The translations under genes and the position numbers were made by a program. Source: Rhipicephalus microplus (lineage: Eukaryota > Arthropoda > Arachnida > Ixodida > Ixodidae). Taken from it: a stretch of DNA of 64,000 bases. Below, piece by piece: positions 16,290-28,034 of the stretch. Within the stretch, counting starts at the first letter, position 1. Every line of letters starts with the position of its first letter. The stretch covers positions 237,244,088 through 237,308,087 of the forward strand of contig NC_134700.1 of assembly GCF_043290135.1 (NCBI RefSeq), written 5' to 3'. Below the pieces are notes generated by a model, which was not told the DNA's origin, made no database searches, and saw nothing but the letters and a program-made list of their open reading frames with translations.

Positions 16290-16387
16290 ACTGCCTCTGG
16301 GAGTCACATTCGCATGCTCCGATTCTGCGAAGTGGGTGCACCCTGTTCACAGAATTAGAGCACGCGAATATGACTCCCACAGGCAGT
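16290..16387. repeat. 98-bp imperfect palindrome without loop
   Basis: Two 49-bp arms meet at gggtgcaccc (16334-16343). Arm 1 and the reverse complement of arm 2 agree at 41 of 49 positions with no indels; five of the eight differences are transitions. It could form a long hairpin or cruciform. Confidence 0.85.
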
Positions 16388-17662
<1,275 letters not shown>

Positions 17663-17666
17663 ATAT

Positions 17667-17823
17667 TGTCACGGTTGAATTAAAGGATAAGTGGATTTAT
17701 TTACAGGGTGAGGATGAAGTTCGGCAGTCGCGGTAAAGATGGAGTCCTCAGGCCGCACCTGACAACGTCGTCTTCCTCTTTTATCTACCCGGCACATACT
17801 ACAGCCCGGCTCATACCGTAGCA
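17667..17823 (-). repeat. 3' LTR of the gypsy element
   Basis: A 157-bp repeat starting TGTCACGG and ending TAGCA on the + strand, matching the copy at 27877-28030 except for about eight substitutions and a 3-base length difference. The next internal bases on the minus strand are purine-rich, as expected beside a 3' LTR. Confidence 0.92.
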
Positions 17824-17832
17824 ATCCCCGGT

Positions 17833-19185
17833 TCACAGACGAAGCCCGCTGGGCGAGTTTAAGTCATCGGAGAGATGAAATTTCTTGAGGCGAGCCACGT
17901 GCACCAACTGCGTTCGATTTGACCGACGAGAAGGTGTCGTCAAGCGTGCCACAACGTACGTCAAGTCAGTCAAGCGATCTACAATGACGTAGGGGCCTGT
18001 CTACTGTGGTAAAAACTTCTGACATAAACCAGGTTTTCGTTGAGAGGTCCACAACCACACGAATTCACCTTTGCGGAATGAAATGGCTTCATGGCGTTGA
18101 TCGTACCGTTGCTTGGAGCGATCTTGTGTTGCCAGTGTGCGCAAGCGAGCAATTTGGCGGGCTTCTTCATCCCGGCACAATGTTTTGGCCACGGACTCAT
18201 CGGTATGGAGCTTAAATGGGAGGATTGTATCAAGGGAGCTGCGTGGTGATCGAGCGTAGAGCAGGCAGAAGGGCGTGAAGTCCGTGGTCTCGTGCTTGGC
18301 TGTATTGTATGCGTAAGTAATAAATGGTAAGATCTCATCCCAATTTTTGTGATAGGATGCGATGTACATAGCGAGAATGCTAGTAAGAGTTTGATTGGTG
18401 CGTTCTACAAGACCACTCGTCTGGAGATGGTATGGTGTCGAATGTCTGAACTGTGAAGTGCAGAGGCGAAGCGATTCTTCCACAGCGTCCACGATGAATT
18501 GGCGACCACGATCACTGATGATTACTTGAGGTGGACCATGGCGAAGAACAACGGAGCGTAACAAAAAGGCAGCGACGCCATCAGCTGTAGAAGATGGTAT
18601 CCCAGCGGTTTCGGCGTATTTGGTAAGGTGGTCGACGCACACTATTATACAGCGGTTGTTGTTCGAAGATCGCCGAAACGGGCCCAATAGGTCAATGCCC
18701 ACTTGCTAGAAAGGCGTAGTAGGCGGTTCTACGGGATGAAGGCCGTGTGGTGCACTGGTAGGTCGTTTGTGACGCTGGCAGTTCTCGCAGCTCGAGACGT
18801 ATTGTTTCGTAAAGTATCGCATTCGAGGCAAGTAAACACGCTGCTGCACTCGATGCAGGGTGTGAATGAACCCAAGGTGTCCTGACGTTGGATCATCGTG
18901 CATAGTACGGAGAACGTCGCATCGAAGACTTTGAGGTACAGCCGGTAAATAACGTGCGCCGGTTGCTGAGTAATTCGTTTTGCACAACAGTCCATCACGA
19001 ATGCGAAAGCGACCACTGCCTTTGAGATTCCGAGCGTCAACGAACAAAGGGTCTAAAGATAAATCATTCAATTGTTCTCGTTTGAAGATATTGGCGTCAG
19101 GAAACGTGTGAGAGACCGCAGCAAAACAGATGTCGAGGGTATCTGCACTGTCCTCCGTCATGGTCATAGGCAGGCAAAAAGGCAA
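17833..19185 (-). pseudogene. Gypsy integrase
   Basis: One phase of 451 codons with two TAG stops (18703-18705 and 17998-18000). The N-terminal zinc-binding region has the H-H-C-C pattern (HDDPTSGHLGF ... CENCQRHK). The core has D (GIDLLGPF), D (SDRGRQF) and E (GLVERTNQT), with exactly 35 residues between the second D and E. A chromodomain-free C-terminus ends in a basic tail (VARLKKFHL) and a natural stop at 17833-17835. The first TAG lies where relatives usually have CAG (Gln), a single transition. Confidence 0.88.
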
Positions 19186-19246
19186 TCAGCGTCCGAATGA
19201 CGTCGTGCACTTCTGTACGAAATGCTGAAGTCCATTTCTTGAAGGC

Positions 19247-19987
19247 TTAAGCCCATCGAGCAAGGCGGCCAGAAGGGTCTCGGAGGGTAACAAGCCAACA
19301 TAATGAATGATGGTCTGTCACAATCGTGAATGAACGACCGTAGAGGTAACATCGAAACTTCTGAATGGCGAATACAGCCTCTAAACATTCGTGCTCTGTC
19401 ACCGTATAATTCATTTCAGCCTTGCTTAGAAATCGACTCGTATAAGCAACAACATGCTCTGCATTATCATGGCGCTGAACAAGCACACCTCCGATGCCGA
19501 TACGACTTGTGTCACTGTGAACTTCTGTAGGAGCAGAAGGATTGAAATGACGAAGAATAGGCTCAGATGTAAGTAGAAGTTTCAGTTCAGAAAATGCGGC
19601 ATCACAATCAGGTATCCATTCGAATAGACTGTCTTTTTGCAACAAGCTCGTCAGTGGGTGTACTACGTCCGCGAATCGGGGCACAAAGCGGCGAAAGCAG
19701 GAACATGGGCCCAAAAAGCTGTGAAGTTCCTTCAGTGTCTGGGGTGGTTTGAATGTGCCGACTGCTTCGATTTTGTGAAGATCCGACCTGACACCCTCTT
19801 TGTCAACTAGGTGACCGAGGACTAAAGCTTGTCGTTCACCAAACCGGCACTTCTTAGAGTTCAAAATCAAGCCAGCCTTTCCGACACAGTCTAAAACAAG
19901 GCTTAAACAGACGTTGTGCTCTTCAAAGGTACGCCCAAAAATGACGACGTCATCCAGGTAGCATAAGCACACCTCCCATTTAATACC
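19247..19987 (-). pseudogene. Gypsy reverse transcriptase C-terminal part and RNase H
   Basis: Begins with [18 protein letters not shown] (YLDD, the RT metal-binding motif), continues through the connection domain ([17 protein letters not shown]) and into RNase H ([40 protein letters not shown]). The frame is lost near 19,250 and continues in another phase (SLQEMDFSISYR around 19,164-19,255), consistent with a single frameshift before the integrase. Confidence 0.88.
19975..19987 (+). repeat. Target-site duplication, left copy
   Basis: CCCATTTAATACC, identical to 25107-25119. Joining the gypsy sequence at this duplication restores continuity of its reverse transcriptase reading frame. Confidence 0.9.
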
Positions 19988-20097
19988 GAGACGACGACGA
20001 AGTGTCTATTTCATAGAACGCTTGTACCCTTGTCTCAAATTTTCTATTTGTTTTACCGCAAATTCTGGGAGCTGCTGCTCCCTCCTTGCGAGAATGG

Positions 20098-21420
20098 ATG
20101 AATAAGCCTCTCAGGATTTTCGAGGTGGACAACCGCTACGTCTGGCAGCGGCTAGGAAACGTGGGACCACCTCAAGTGGCACAGACAGCGAGGCAACGGA
20201 GCTCTATCCCGACGGTTTCGAGTCATGACGACTACACAGTCGTCATGAGCCGCAATGCAAAATGAAGGCTGCTACGAACATCGTCGATGACGAGTATATC
20301 CACCGTGCAGGCAACCGCACAACGTTGGCCACACAATATACTCTTCATGGCTGTGGACCGTTCAGCCAACCTACGGCGGCTTAACAGGCAAGTCCTCTCT
20401 GCATACCTCGAAGGACTCGCTCCAAATGAAATTAAAGACGTCAGGATCAACTCACGGAAGAATATTCTGGCAGTTGATGTTCTACACCGTAGTTCGCTGC
20501 AAAGCCTGCAGAACATCTCGGAAATCGACAGAGTGACAGTTAAATCAGTGATCCCCACTGACTGTAAGGGCAGTGTTGGCGTCATTTATGACGTGGACAT
20601 TTCCATTCCCGCTGACGATTTCCCAATCTTCATAAAGCCAACTACAGACATCCTCATCAAGCACATCACAAGGCTTGGTCAGTCACGATGCCTGAAGATT
20701 GTTTTTGAGGGAGACAGTCTTCCCCCACACGTCAAAGTTGGCCACGTTCGCCATCAGGTCCGTCCATACATACCGAAGCCCCTACAATGCTTCAGTTGCT
20801 TCAAGATGGGACATGTCAAAGGAGTATGTACCAGCAATGTCGTGTGCCCGCGGTGTGCCGAACCTCATTCAGAAGACACCTGCCACGCAACTGCGTTCAA
20901 ATGCTCCAATTGCCACGGCGCTCATAAAGCGTCGTCTAAAGATTGCCCACGAGTGAGAAATGAACGCGCGGTGCTGAAACGCATGGTGCGCGACAATTCA
21001 ACGCACAGAGAAGCCGCTGCTGCTGTCAGGCGACGTCGGCGTCACCACAGAAGATCATCACGCAACGTGGCATCTGCCGATAGAGACCTGTCATTTCAAG
21101 CAAGAACTGGCCCCCCATCGTCAAGCTCTGCGAAGACGGATACACCGAAAACAGAATCGGGGTCAAGACTCCCACATCGTGAAGAGTGGCCATCACTTCC
21201 ACGAACACTGCCTGTTTCAGAGGTGCATCGATCGCCGCCAACCTCGATACCATCACGAACCACTGATGAAAAGACAACTGAGGATCGCCAGGTCATCAAC
21301 ATTTTGCAGACCCTTATGAGCGCAATGTGCATGCTCCTAAGCAACATGAACACCCCATCAGCGCAGAGCGCACTCCAAGTGCTGGACACTTTGAGTCCGG
21401 TGCTTGCAGCTCTAAGGTAA
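20098..21420 (+). pseudogene. LINE ORF1 (Gag-like RNA-binding protein)
   Basis: The open phase starts at ATG 20098 (MNKPLRIFEVDNRYVW) and is broken once by TGA at 20263-20265. From ATG 20287 it is open for 377 residues. Three CCHC zinc knuckles lie near residues 157-220 of that part: CFSCFKMGHVKGVC, CPRCAEPHSEDTC and CSNCHGAHKASSKDC. A basic Arg-rich stretch (RRRRRHHRRSS) follows. Such proteins bind element RNA in the transposition particle. The TGA context (aaa TGA agg) suggests a CGA-to-TGA transition; a truncated protein from 20287 could still be made. ORF2 begins 4 bases after the stop. Confidence 0.88.
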
Positions 21421-21424
21421 AACG

Positions 21425-24400
21425 ATGGCCCGCAACATATTATCCTTTCGCGAGGAGGTCAAGAACGCATCTGTCCTTCAGTGGAATGCCAGAGGACTTA
21501 GGGCGCGTATGTCCGAGTTCCGGCAATATGTATTCACAAACCAGTTCTCCATAATTGTGATTTGTGAACCGAACCTGTCCGCCCAGATGAGACTGTCTGG
21601 ATATGAGTGCTTTATGTCTTCTACCCATGGAGAACGTAGCAAGGTCGTTGTGTTCATACGGCGTGACTTCACTTATGTTCATCACCCTGTACACCCTGAC
21701 GAAGAAAACCAATACGTTTGCCTAACAGTAAAAACAAGAAGACCACATTCACCATCATCGGAGCCTACTTACATTCATCAAGTCGTCTAGACCGAGAGCG
21801 CTTGCGCGGAATTTCGAATTCAACTCTCCAGCCATGGGTGATAACTGGTGACTTAAATGCCCACCACTACTTATGGGGAAGCTCCAGGGTCAACACTAGA
21901 GGTAGACAGTTAGTGTCTTTCGCTTCTGAATGTGAACTTATCCTCGTGAATGATGGCAGCCCTACTTATCTGCGTGGATCGGCCTATAGCAGTTGCCTGG
22001 ACCTCACTTTCGTCTCACGCTCGTTCACACGCTGAGTGCACTGGTTTTCGGATTTGGAAACAAGGGGTAGTGACCACATCCCAATATACCTGAAAATTGA
22101 CGGCTTTCCAAGTCTCAAGTCCTCCAGAGCCGTCCAGTGCACCGATTGGCAAAAATACAAGTTCATCATGGAAGACTATGTTGGCGCCTCACCTTTCAAC
22201 CTAGAGGACGCAATAAAGAGTGCGCTACAGTCAACGGCGCGTTCGCTTCCGGTGAGCTCATCTCGCACTGATATGGACATTGATCTCGAGAAACTCCGAG
22301 CGATTCGTCGTCGTGCAGAACGACGTTATAGACGCACGAGGTCACTTGATGATCTGAGAGTGGCCAGACGCACACGAAAGAAAATACAGCGTCACATGAA
22401 CAAGTTGGCCAAGCAACGATGGGTATCTTTTTGCGAGTCTTTGCATCCCAGCAAGCCTCTGTCACTAATCTGGAGAACTGTCCGGGGTCTTCGTACAACC
22501 ATTGCTCAGCGCTACCCATTAAAATCTCTGGCACTTCACTTATGCTGCGAAGAGATTGATGTCGCAGATTCCTTCTGTCGAAGGATCGCCTGCGGCTCAA
22601 ATTCAACTGGGACAAAGACGCCCGACTTTTCTGTGTCCTCACGTGATCCCCGAATGGAGATTTCGTTTTCAATGGACGAACTAAAGGCTGCGCTTGCTTT
22701 GTGTAGACGTTCTTCAGCGCCAGGACCTGACGGCATTACTTACCACTCTCCTTGTCACCTAGGAGATCAAGCTCGGCAGGCACTCTTGCAGCTGTACAAC
22801 GACTCCTGGCAAACTGGCATGGTTCCACAGGAATGGAAGTCAAGTCGCCTGATTCCACTTCTCAAAGCCGGCAAGTCACCCTTGGACATTTCCTCTTACC
22901 GCCCGATTGCCCTCGCGAGCTGTGTGGGAAAAGTTATGGAAAGGATGATTTTAACGCGTCTGGAATGGTACTTAGAATTCTACGAAATATATCCAGATGC
23001 CATGTCCGGGTTCAGACGAGGCCGCTCGTCAATTGACAATGTAGTTGACTTGGTGACATATGTAGAACACCAGAAGGCCTGCAAGCGGTTATCTGCTGCT
23101 CTATTTCTTGACGTTAAAGGGGCCTACGACAATGTCACCCACGAAGCCATTCTCAGCGCACTAGGAGTGGGACTCGGTGGCAGAATATATACGTGGGTTC
23201 AGAGCTACCTAAAGAATAGATCATTTCACGTACAGACAGAGAATGGCCCGACACCCGAGCATTACTGCAGCCGAGGAGTCCCGCAAGGCGGAGTGCTAAG
23301 CCCGACGCTGTTCAACCTAACACTCATTGAACTAGTTGGCAAGCAACCAAGCAGTGTACGACTTTCCATTTATGCTGATGACATCTGTGTGTGGACATCA
23401 GGTGTGACTCGATTTCAACTTCGCGCTCGACTTCAGAAGGCAGCATCAGTGACATCGTACCACTTACGCAAACAAGGGCTTGAAATCGCAAGTGAGAAGT
23501 GTGCAGTCGTGGCCTTCACCAGAAAACCAATGTCCGCTTACGGCATATCAATTAACGGGCAGTTGGTGTCATGCAGCCGGAGTCACAGGTTCTTGGGAGT
23601 CGTAATCGACCGAAACCTGTCTTGGACACCCCACGTAAACTACGTGAAAAGCGGCTGACTGCCATTTGTCACTTATTCAGGTTTCTTGCTGGGAAAAGTT
23701 GGGGAATGTCTGTCGAGTCTATGTTACGGCTGTACAAGGTATTATTTACTGAATTCCTGTGGTATAGCCTACCTGTTATATCTAACACATGCAAAACGAA
23801 CCTGCGCGCAATCCAAAATATTCAAGCCCAAGCGCTTAGGATATGCCTTGGTTTACCCCGCTGCGCATCGACAGCTGAAACAATTGCCATTGCACAGGAC
23901 TACTCGATCATGACGCACATCACCATTGAAACGATGCGTACGTACCTACAGAAAAAATACAGAAAAAATCAAATTTGCCTTCATCAGCCCTAAAACAATT
24001 GAGCTTGAGCCATCTGCACGAAATGTACAACCACGTGCACATATACACTGATGGTTCAACCACAGCGTCTGGTTCTGGTGGTGCGGTGGTGATTCCAGCT
24101 AGAGGAATCACTCTGCGAATCAAACTGTCACATGCCACTACGTCCACAGCGGCAGAACTTGCGGCTTTGCGTGGCGCCATAGAGTACATCAAATCCCAAA
24201 GACCTAGTAAATGGGCTGTGTTTTCCGACTTAAAACCAGCCCTACAGAACATGCAGTCAGTCCTTCGACGAGGTTGCCATGAACAATTAACTTACGAAGT
24301 TGTCAAGCTCGTTCACCACATCACAGAAACAGGCCACGAGGTCACGTTTCAGTGGCTTCCTGGCCATTGTGGGATCAGTGGCAATGATTCCGCAGACAAC

Positions 24401-24906
24401 GCGGCTCGCACATCGCACCAAGAAGAACACACCCTTCTGATTCCTTTGTCAAGGACTGACGCTGCAAATCAACTTCGTCACCTGGCACGTAGTCTGAGGC
24501 TGCGGGAGTGGAACACCCCAAGCATAAGACATACGAGACTATACCAAATAAACCCTCGACTAGATCTTCGACCTCCATCCGGACTTCGTCGACGTGAAGC
24601 TTCACTTTTTTGTCGCCTATGTTTGGGGTTGCCTTCACAAAAGCATATAGAACCCTCATCGGATTGACCGACAATGCAGAATGTGACGTCTGCTGCACCA
24701 AAGAAGACATCGACCATCTGATATGTCATTGCCCTCGATTTGCCTCTGAAAGACAGAAGCTTTCGGACGCATTGCGACAATTGGACGATCGGCCACTCTC
24801 TGTGCAGATGCTACTTGAACACCGTCATCGCCTTTCGTCGGCTCGAAAAGCAGTCAAAGCTGTCTTGTGCTTTTTGAGGACTACAGGCCTATGTGACCAC
24901 CTTTAA
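21425..24906 (+). pseudogene. LINE ORF2 (endonuclease, reverse transcriptase, RNase H), broken
   Basis: Order: AP-type endonuclease (LQWNARGLRARM, CEPNLS, TGDLNAHHYLWGS, GSDHIPI), reverse transcriptase (SSYRPIALASCVGKVMERM, GFRRGRSSIDNV, RGVPQGGVLSPTLFN, YADDICVW), RNase H (IYTDGSTTASGSGGA, TAAELAALRGAIEY, WLPGHCGISGNDSADNAA) and a C-terminal Cys/His motif (CDVCCTKEDIDHLICHC). Lesions: frame change near 21,733; TGA at 22033-22035; frame change near 23,648; frame change near 23,940, where the RT/RNase H linker also looks shortened; frame change near 24,628. Stop codon at 24904-24906. The enzyme nicks target DNA and copies element RNA; this copy cannot make it. Confidence 0.9.
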
Positions 24907-25106
24907 CTTTTGTGTAGTGCCACCGCTGCATACGCGCCAGCCGATTGACTGACAATCCTCCTTTTTTGCTCTCTCTCTCTTTCCCTTCTCTTTCCTCTCT
25001 CTCTCTCATCTTTATGCCCCCTTCCTATTCCCCCAGCGTAGGGTAGCAAACCGGGCATGTGCCTGGTTAACCTCCCTGCCTTCCCTTTTGTTGTTTACCC
25101 CCCCCC

Positions 25107-25119
25107 CCCATTTAATACC
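25107..25119 (+). repeat. Target-site duplication, right copy
   Basis: CCCATTTAATACC, directly after the C run that ends the LINE. The first three C's cannot be told apart from the run, so the certain length is 10-13 bases. Confidence 0.88.
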
Positions 25120-26025
25120 ACGAAGGACAGAGTCCATAAACCTTTCAAAAGCGGCGGGGGCGTTGCAAAGCCCAAACGGCATCACATTGAATTGGTACAG
25201 TCCATCAGGCGTCACGAATGTGGTCTTCTCCTTGTCTGAAGGGTGCATAGGTATCTGCCAATATCCTGATTGTAGGTCCATTGAAGAAAAGTGCGAAGCC
25301 GAGTGTAAGCAGTCTATAACATCGTCAATCCTAGTCAGCGGATATACATCTTTTTTGTTCACGGGGTTAAGTCTTCTGTTATTAACGCAGAACCGCCAGG
25401 CACCATCTTTCTTCTTAACCAAGATGACTGGTGATGCCCACGGGCTACACGACTCTTCAATGACACCCTTCTTCAGCATTTCCTGAACCTGGTTGGCAAT
25501 AACTTTTCGTTCTGATGACGACACTCGGTAAGGCTTTTGTCGGATCGGATAAGCAGTGCTGGTGTCAATCTTATGGTGAGCGCGAGAACATGCTAAAGGT
25601 AGTGGCTTCTCCTCTTGGCAAAAGTCAAACACAGAAGCATGTCGCCTCAACAGATGGTGTAACGTCTGCTGCTCGTGTGACCGCAAAGTGGCGCTAATCA
25701 TGCCTAGGATCTGCGACTCGTAAGAACAACTGCGCTTGCCAGAGACTGTACCTTTCTCGCTTTCATTGTTGTTAACGACCGCTACAGAACCTTCAGTGGA
25801 ATCATCGAAGACGCCAAGCTTCATTCCTCGAGGGAGCACAACCGGCATTGGCGAACAGTTCAGTGCCCACAGAAAGGTTGCTACTTCATCAACAGATACC
25901 AAACAACGAGGGACGAGTATGCCTTTCTTAGCACATTGAACGATGGCAGGTTCAACGATGGCGTCAAAAGATGAGGCAGATTCTGGGGTGAACACCGCAA
26001 CTGACCTCATTGACCATGGCGGCAC
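25120..26025 (-). pseudogene. Gypsy reverse transcriptase, N-terminal part, cut by LINE insertion
   Basis: Contains the gypsy RT landmarks KKDGAWRFCVNNRRLNPV, FSSMDLQSGYWQIPM and VMPFGLCNAPAAFERFMD, and ends at GIKW where the LINE target-site duplication begins. The missing continuation, with the YLDD catalytic motif, lies on the other side of the LINE at 19,987. The split is an insertion rather than a deletion, because the flanking gypsy sequence is continuous apart from the duplicated 13 bases. Confidence 0.88.
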
Positions 26026-26027
26026 TG

Positions 26028-26465
26028 TCAGCTCGTCGGAAACAGAGCGTCCTTCGCGGCCTGCGGCGCCTCATCGACGAGGGCAGGAACAATGTCACCG
26101 CTGACGGAAAGTTCACCGCTTCCACAATCGACGAAAACGCCACATCCTTGGAGGAAGTCAAGACTGAGAATCACATCGTGGGTACAACGTTGCAGAACAA
26201 GAAACTCTGTTGAGAACACCTTTCCTGCCAATAATACATTGATGGCACAAACTCCGACAGGATGAAGTACTTCCCCACCAACACCACGAAACCTTGTTGA
26301 TTCGCCCCAAGAAAACATAACTTTGCGGCCAATGCGACTTTTGAAAGAAAGACTCATAACTGATATCATAGCACTAGTGTCCACCAAAGCACTTGTACAA
26401 AAGCCATCTAATTCCACACGTATCTTGTTCTTCGACATTATAACTGGCGGAGGCATCTGAGGCAA
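26028..26465 (-). pseudogene. Gypsy aspartic protease
   Basis: A frame of about 146 residues with a retropepsin pattern: ALVDTSAMISVMS at the active site and a C-terminal VILSLDFLQGCG flap/helix motif. The usual active-site triad in these elements is DTG or DSG; here it reads DTS, so the catalytic glycine is replaced. The frame ends at a stop near 26,028 and the reverse transcriptase continues in another phase, suggesting a frame lesion near 26,025. Confidence 0.75.
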
Positions 26466-26503
26466 ATCCTATCGTGCGACCTCACCTCCATTGGTCGCAC
26501 TGG

Positions 26504-27871
26504 CTAGTTTCCCGGCGGTGGCGGTGATGACAGGCGTCGTCCCGGCGAAGGGGAACGATGCAGTCGGCCAGATGGAGGCGTCAAACTACGGTCAGAAGCG
26601 GGAGAACCGCCACGGTGATTTCCCCGCCTGTAATAGGCGGGGCAATGACCGTTGTTGTGACCAGTGCCCGCTGGCGGAAACTCCGATGGGGATTGATATC
26701 GGGATGTCGGCCCTTTCTGTCGACGACAGAACCGAGCTATATGCCCGGAAATACCGCAACGGTAGCACACAGGAGCTTGGCGGCATGCATTGTACTCCTG
26801 GAAGGCATTGCGCTGACGTGGTGGTGGTACAGGTACATCTTCCTTCGGGTCGTAATAGGTGTTGGCTGGCTGATGGGGGTAACTGAAGCGGTCTTTGTAC
26901 CTCGGCAGCGGGTAGTTATTGCGCTGTGACGTCGGTGGTGAGGGTGGCCTGTAGCTGCAGTCATCGATGCCTGCTGCGGCATTTGACACGGGAGGGCGAG
27001 AGGGAGGCGGTGCGGGTGTAGCTTCGTACAGCGTCCGGCGAGCGTGTCGAGTGAGCTCTTCTCGAACAATCTGGGGTATTGTCGATGCGATATCAAGCGG
27101 CGTGTATTGGTCAACACTTGCCACGGTGGTTACATTCGGTAGGCGACCGAACTTCGGGGTTATACGTCGCATCTTCAGGGTCTCGAGTGTGCGACAGTGG
27201 TTTATGACGTCGGTTACCGTAGCAAGGCTGTCTTTGCTGATGAGAAACTGATACACGTCCTCGACAATGCCCTTCAACAGGTGGCCACCTTTGTCTTCCT
27301 CTGACATAGAAGGGCTGACAATCTTGCAGAGCTTCAAGATTGCCTCGACATAGGTCGTGCACGTCTCTCTTGCGATCTGAGCTCTCTGCAGTAACGTTTG
27401 TTCGGCCTGCTTTCTCATAGCTACGGAGTCTCCGAAGCACGCTCTTATTTCGGAAACGAAGCGATCCCATGACGTGAGGGCATCTTCGTGGTTCTCGTAC
27501 CACACGAGTGCTGTGTCCGTTAAGAAAAATACTACATTGGTCAGCTGGGTCGCCGCGTCCCACTGGTAGTATTTTCTCACCCGTTTGTAGTATGTGAGCC
27601 AGGCGTCCACGTCCTCGCCAGATTTGCCACCGAATGTGCGAGGCACTATCAGATCCTGACGCAACCAGGGACCAGCCGCACGCGAACCTGGTACTAGCGG
27701 TGCTGCTGGGACTGGTAGGTCTGCGGCTGCAGGCATCCGGTTTCCTTCTTCGCCGTGAGACATCTCAGCTGCCAGTGGTAACGGGGGCAGTCCAACAAGA
27801 CGGCGGCTTCGTCGTAGATCAGGCGCTTGAAGCGTTGTGTTGCTTGGTTGATCACCCAGCGCCTCCACCAC
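26504..27871 (-). CDS. Gypsy gag polyprotein
   Basis: A 455-residue open frame without internal stops, running from just inside the 5' LTR. Residues about 85-260 form a helical retrotransposon Gag capsid-like region with tryptophan-rich motifs (VDAWLTYYKRV, ALVWYENHE, SWDRFVSEIR). A single CCHC zinc knuckle, CYRCGISGHIARFC, lies near residue 380, and the C-terminus is Pro/Arg/Ser-rich. Gag packages element RNA and forms particles. It is the only gene of this element that remains fully open. The protease frame follows in a different phase, so pol expression would have needed frameshifting or later damage altered the junction. Confidence 0.88.
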   Translation of the reverse strand: MVEALGDQPSNTTLQAPDLRRSRRLVGLPPLPLAAEMSHGEEGNRMPAAADLPVPAAPLVPGSRAAGPWLRQDLIVPRTFGGKSGEDVDAWLTYYKRVRKYYQWDAATQLTNVVFFLTDTALVWYENHEDALTSWDRFVSEIRACFGDSVAMRKQAEQTLLQRAQIARETCTTYVEAILKLCKIVSPSMSEEDKGGHLLKGIVEDVYQFLISKDSLATVTDVINHCRTLETLKMRRITPKFGRLPNVTTVASVDQYTPLDIASTIPQIVREELTRHARRTLYEATPAPPPSRPPVSNAAAGIDDCSYRPPSPPTSQRNNYPLPRYKDRFSYPHQPANTYYDPKEDVPVPPPRQRNAFQEYNACRQAPVCYRCGISGHIARFCRRQKGPTSRYQSPSEFPPAGTGHNNGHCPAYYRRGNHRGGSPASDRSLTPPSGRLHRSPSPGRRLSSPPPPGN

Positions 27872-27876
27872 AAAAC

Positions 27877-28030
27877 TGTTGCGGTTGAATTAAAGGATAA
27901 GTGGATTTATTTACAGGGTGAGGATCAAGTTCGGCAGTCGCGGTAAAGATGGAGTCCTCAGGCCGCACCAGACAACGTCGTCTTCCTCTACCTACCCGGC
28001 ACATACTACAGCCCTGCTCATACCATAGCA
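27877..28030 (-). repeat. 5' LTR of the gypsy element
   Basis: A 154-bp direct copy of the 17,667 LTR. It is followed outside by ATAT, matching the other flank. The internal sequence next to it on the minus strand (complement of about 27856-27876) should hold the primer binding site; I could not identify the tRNA. Confidence 0.92.
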
Positions 28031-28034
28031 ATAT

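Larger units (their letters stand above)
19988..25106 (+). mobile_element. I-like non-LTR retrotransposon (LINE), near full length, inserted in gypsy RT
   Basis: A 5.1-kb element with about 110 bp of 5' UTR, ORF1 with three zinc knuckles, and ORF2 with AP-like endonuclease, reverse transcriptase, RNase H and a C-terminal CCHC-type motif, followed by a CT-rich 200-bp 3' UTR ending in a C run. It is flanked by a 13-bp target-site duplication (19975-19987 and 25107-25119). RNase H downstream of RT plus a multi-knuckle ORF1 fits the I superfamily; I-clade is the best guess from EN and RT motifs. Both ORFs carry inactivating lesions. Confidence 0.9.
17667..28030 (-). mobile_element. Ty3/gypsy LTR retrotransposon, interrupted by a LINE
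   Basis: Two LTRs in the same orientation (17667-17823 and 27877-28030) bracket minus-strand gag, protease, reverse transcriptase, RNase H and integrase, in the Ty3/gypsy order (integrase last). Four-base ATAT sequences abut both ends (17663-17666, 28031-28034) and LTR termini are TG...CA, so the boundaries look exact. The purine-rich strand next to the 3' LTR (complement of 17824-17831) is the likely polypurine tract. No env frame is present. After removing the inserted LINE (19988-25106 plus one target copy) the element is about 5.2 kb. Several stops and frame changes make it non-autonomous. The clade within gypsy is not assigned. Confidence 0.93.

Noticed and set aside
17979..18338. 119-codon minus-strand frame overlapping the gypsy integrase
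   Set aside because: Out-of-phase shadow of the integrase; the conserved D,D35E residues are in the other frame.
20287..21420. LINE ORF1 as a host CCHC zinc-finger gene
   Set aside because: It is followed 4 bases later by endonuclease/RT, sits within a target-site duplication, and has the three-knuckle pattern of I-type ORF1.
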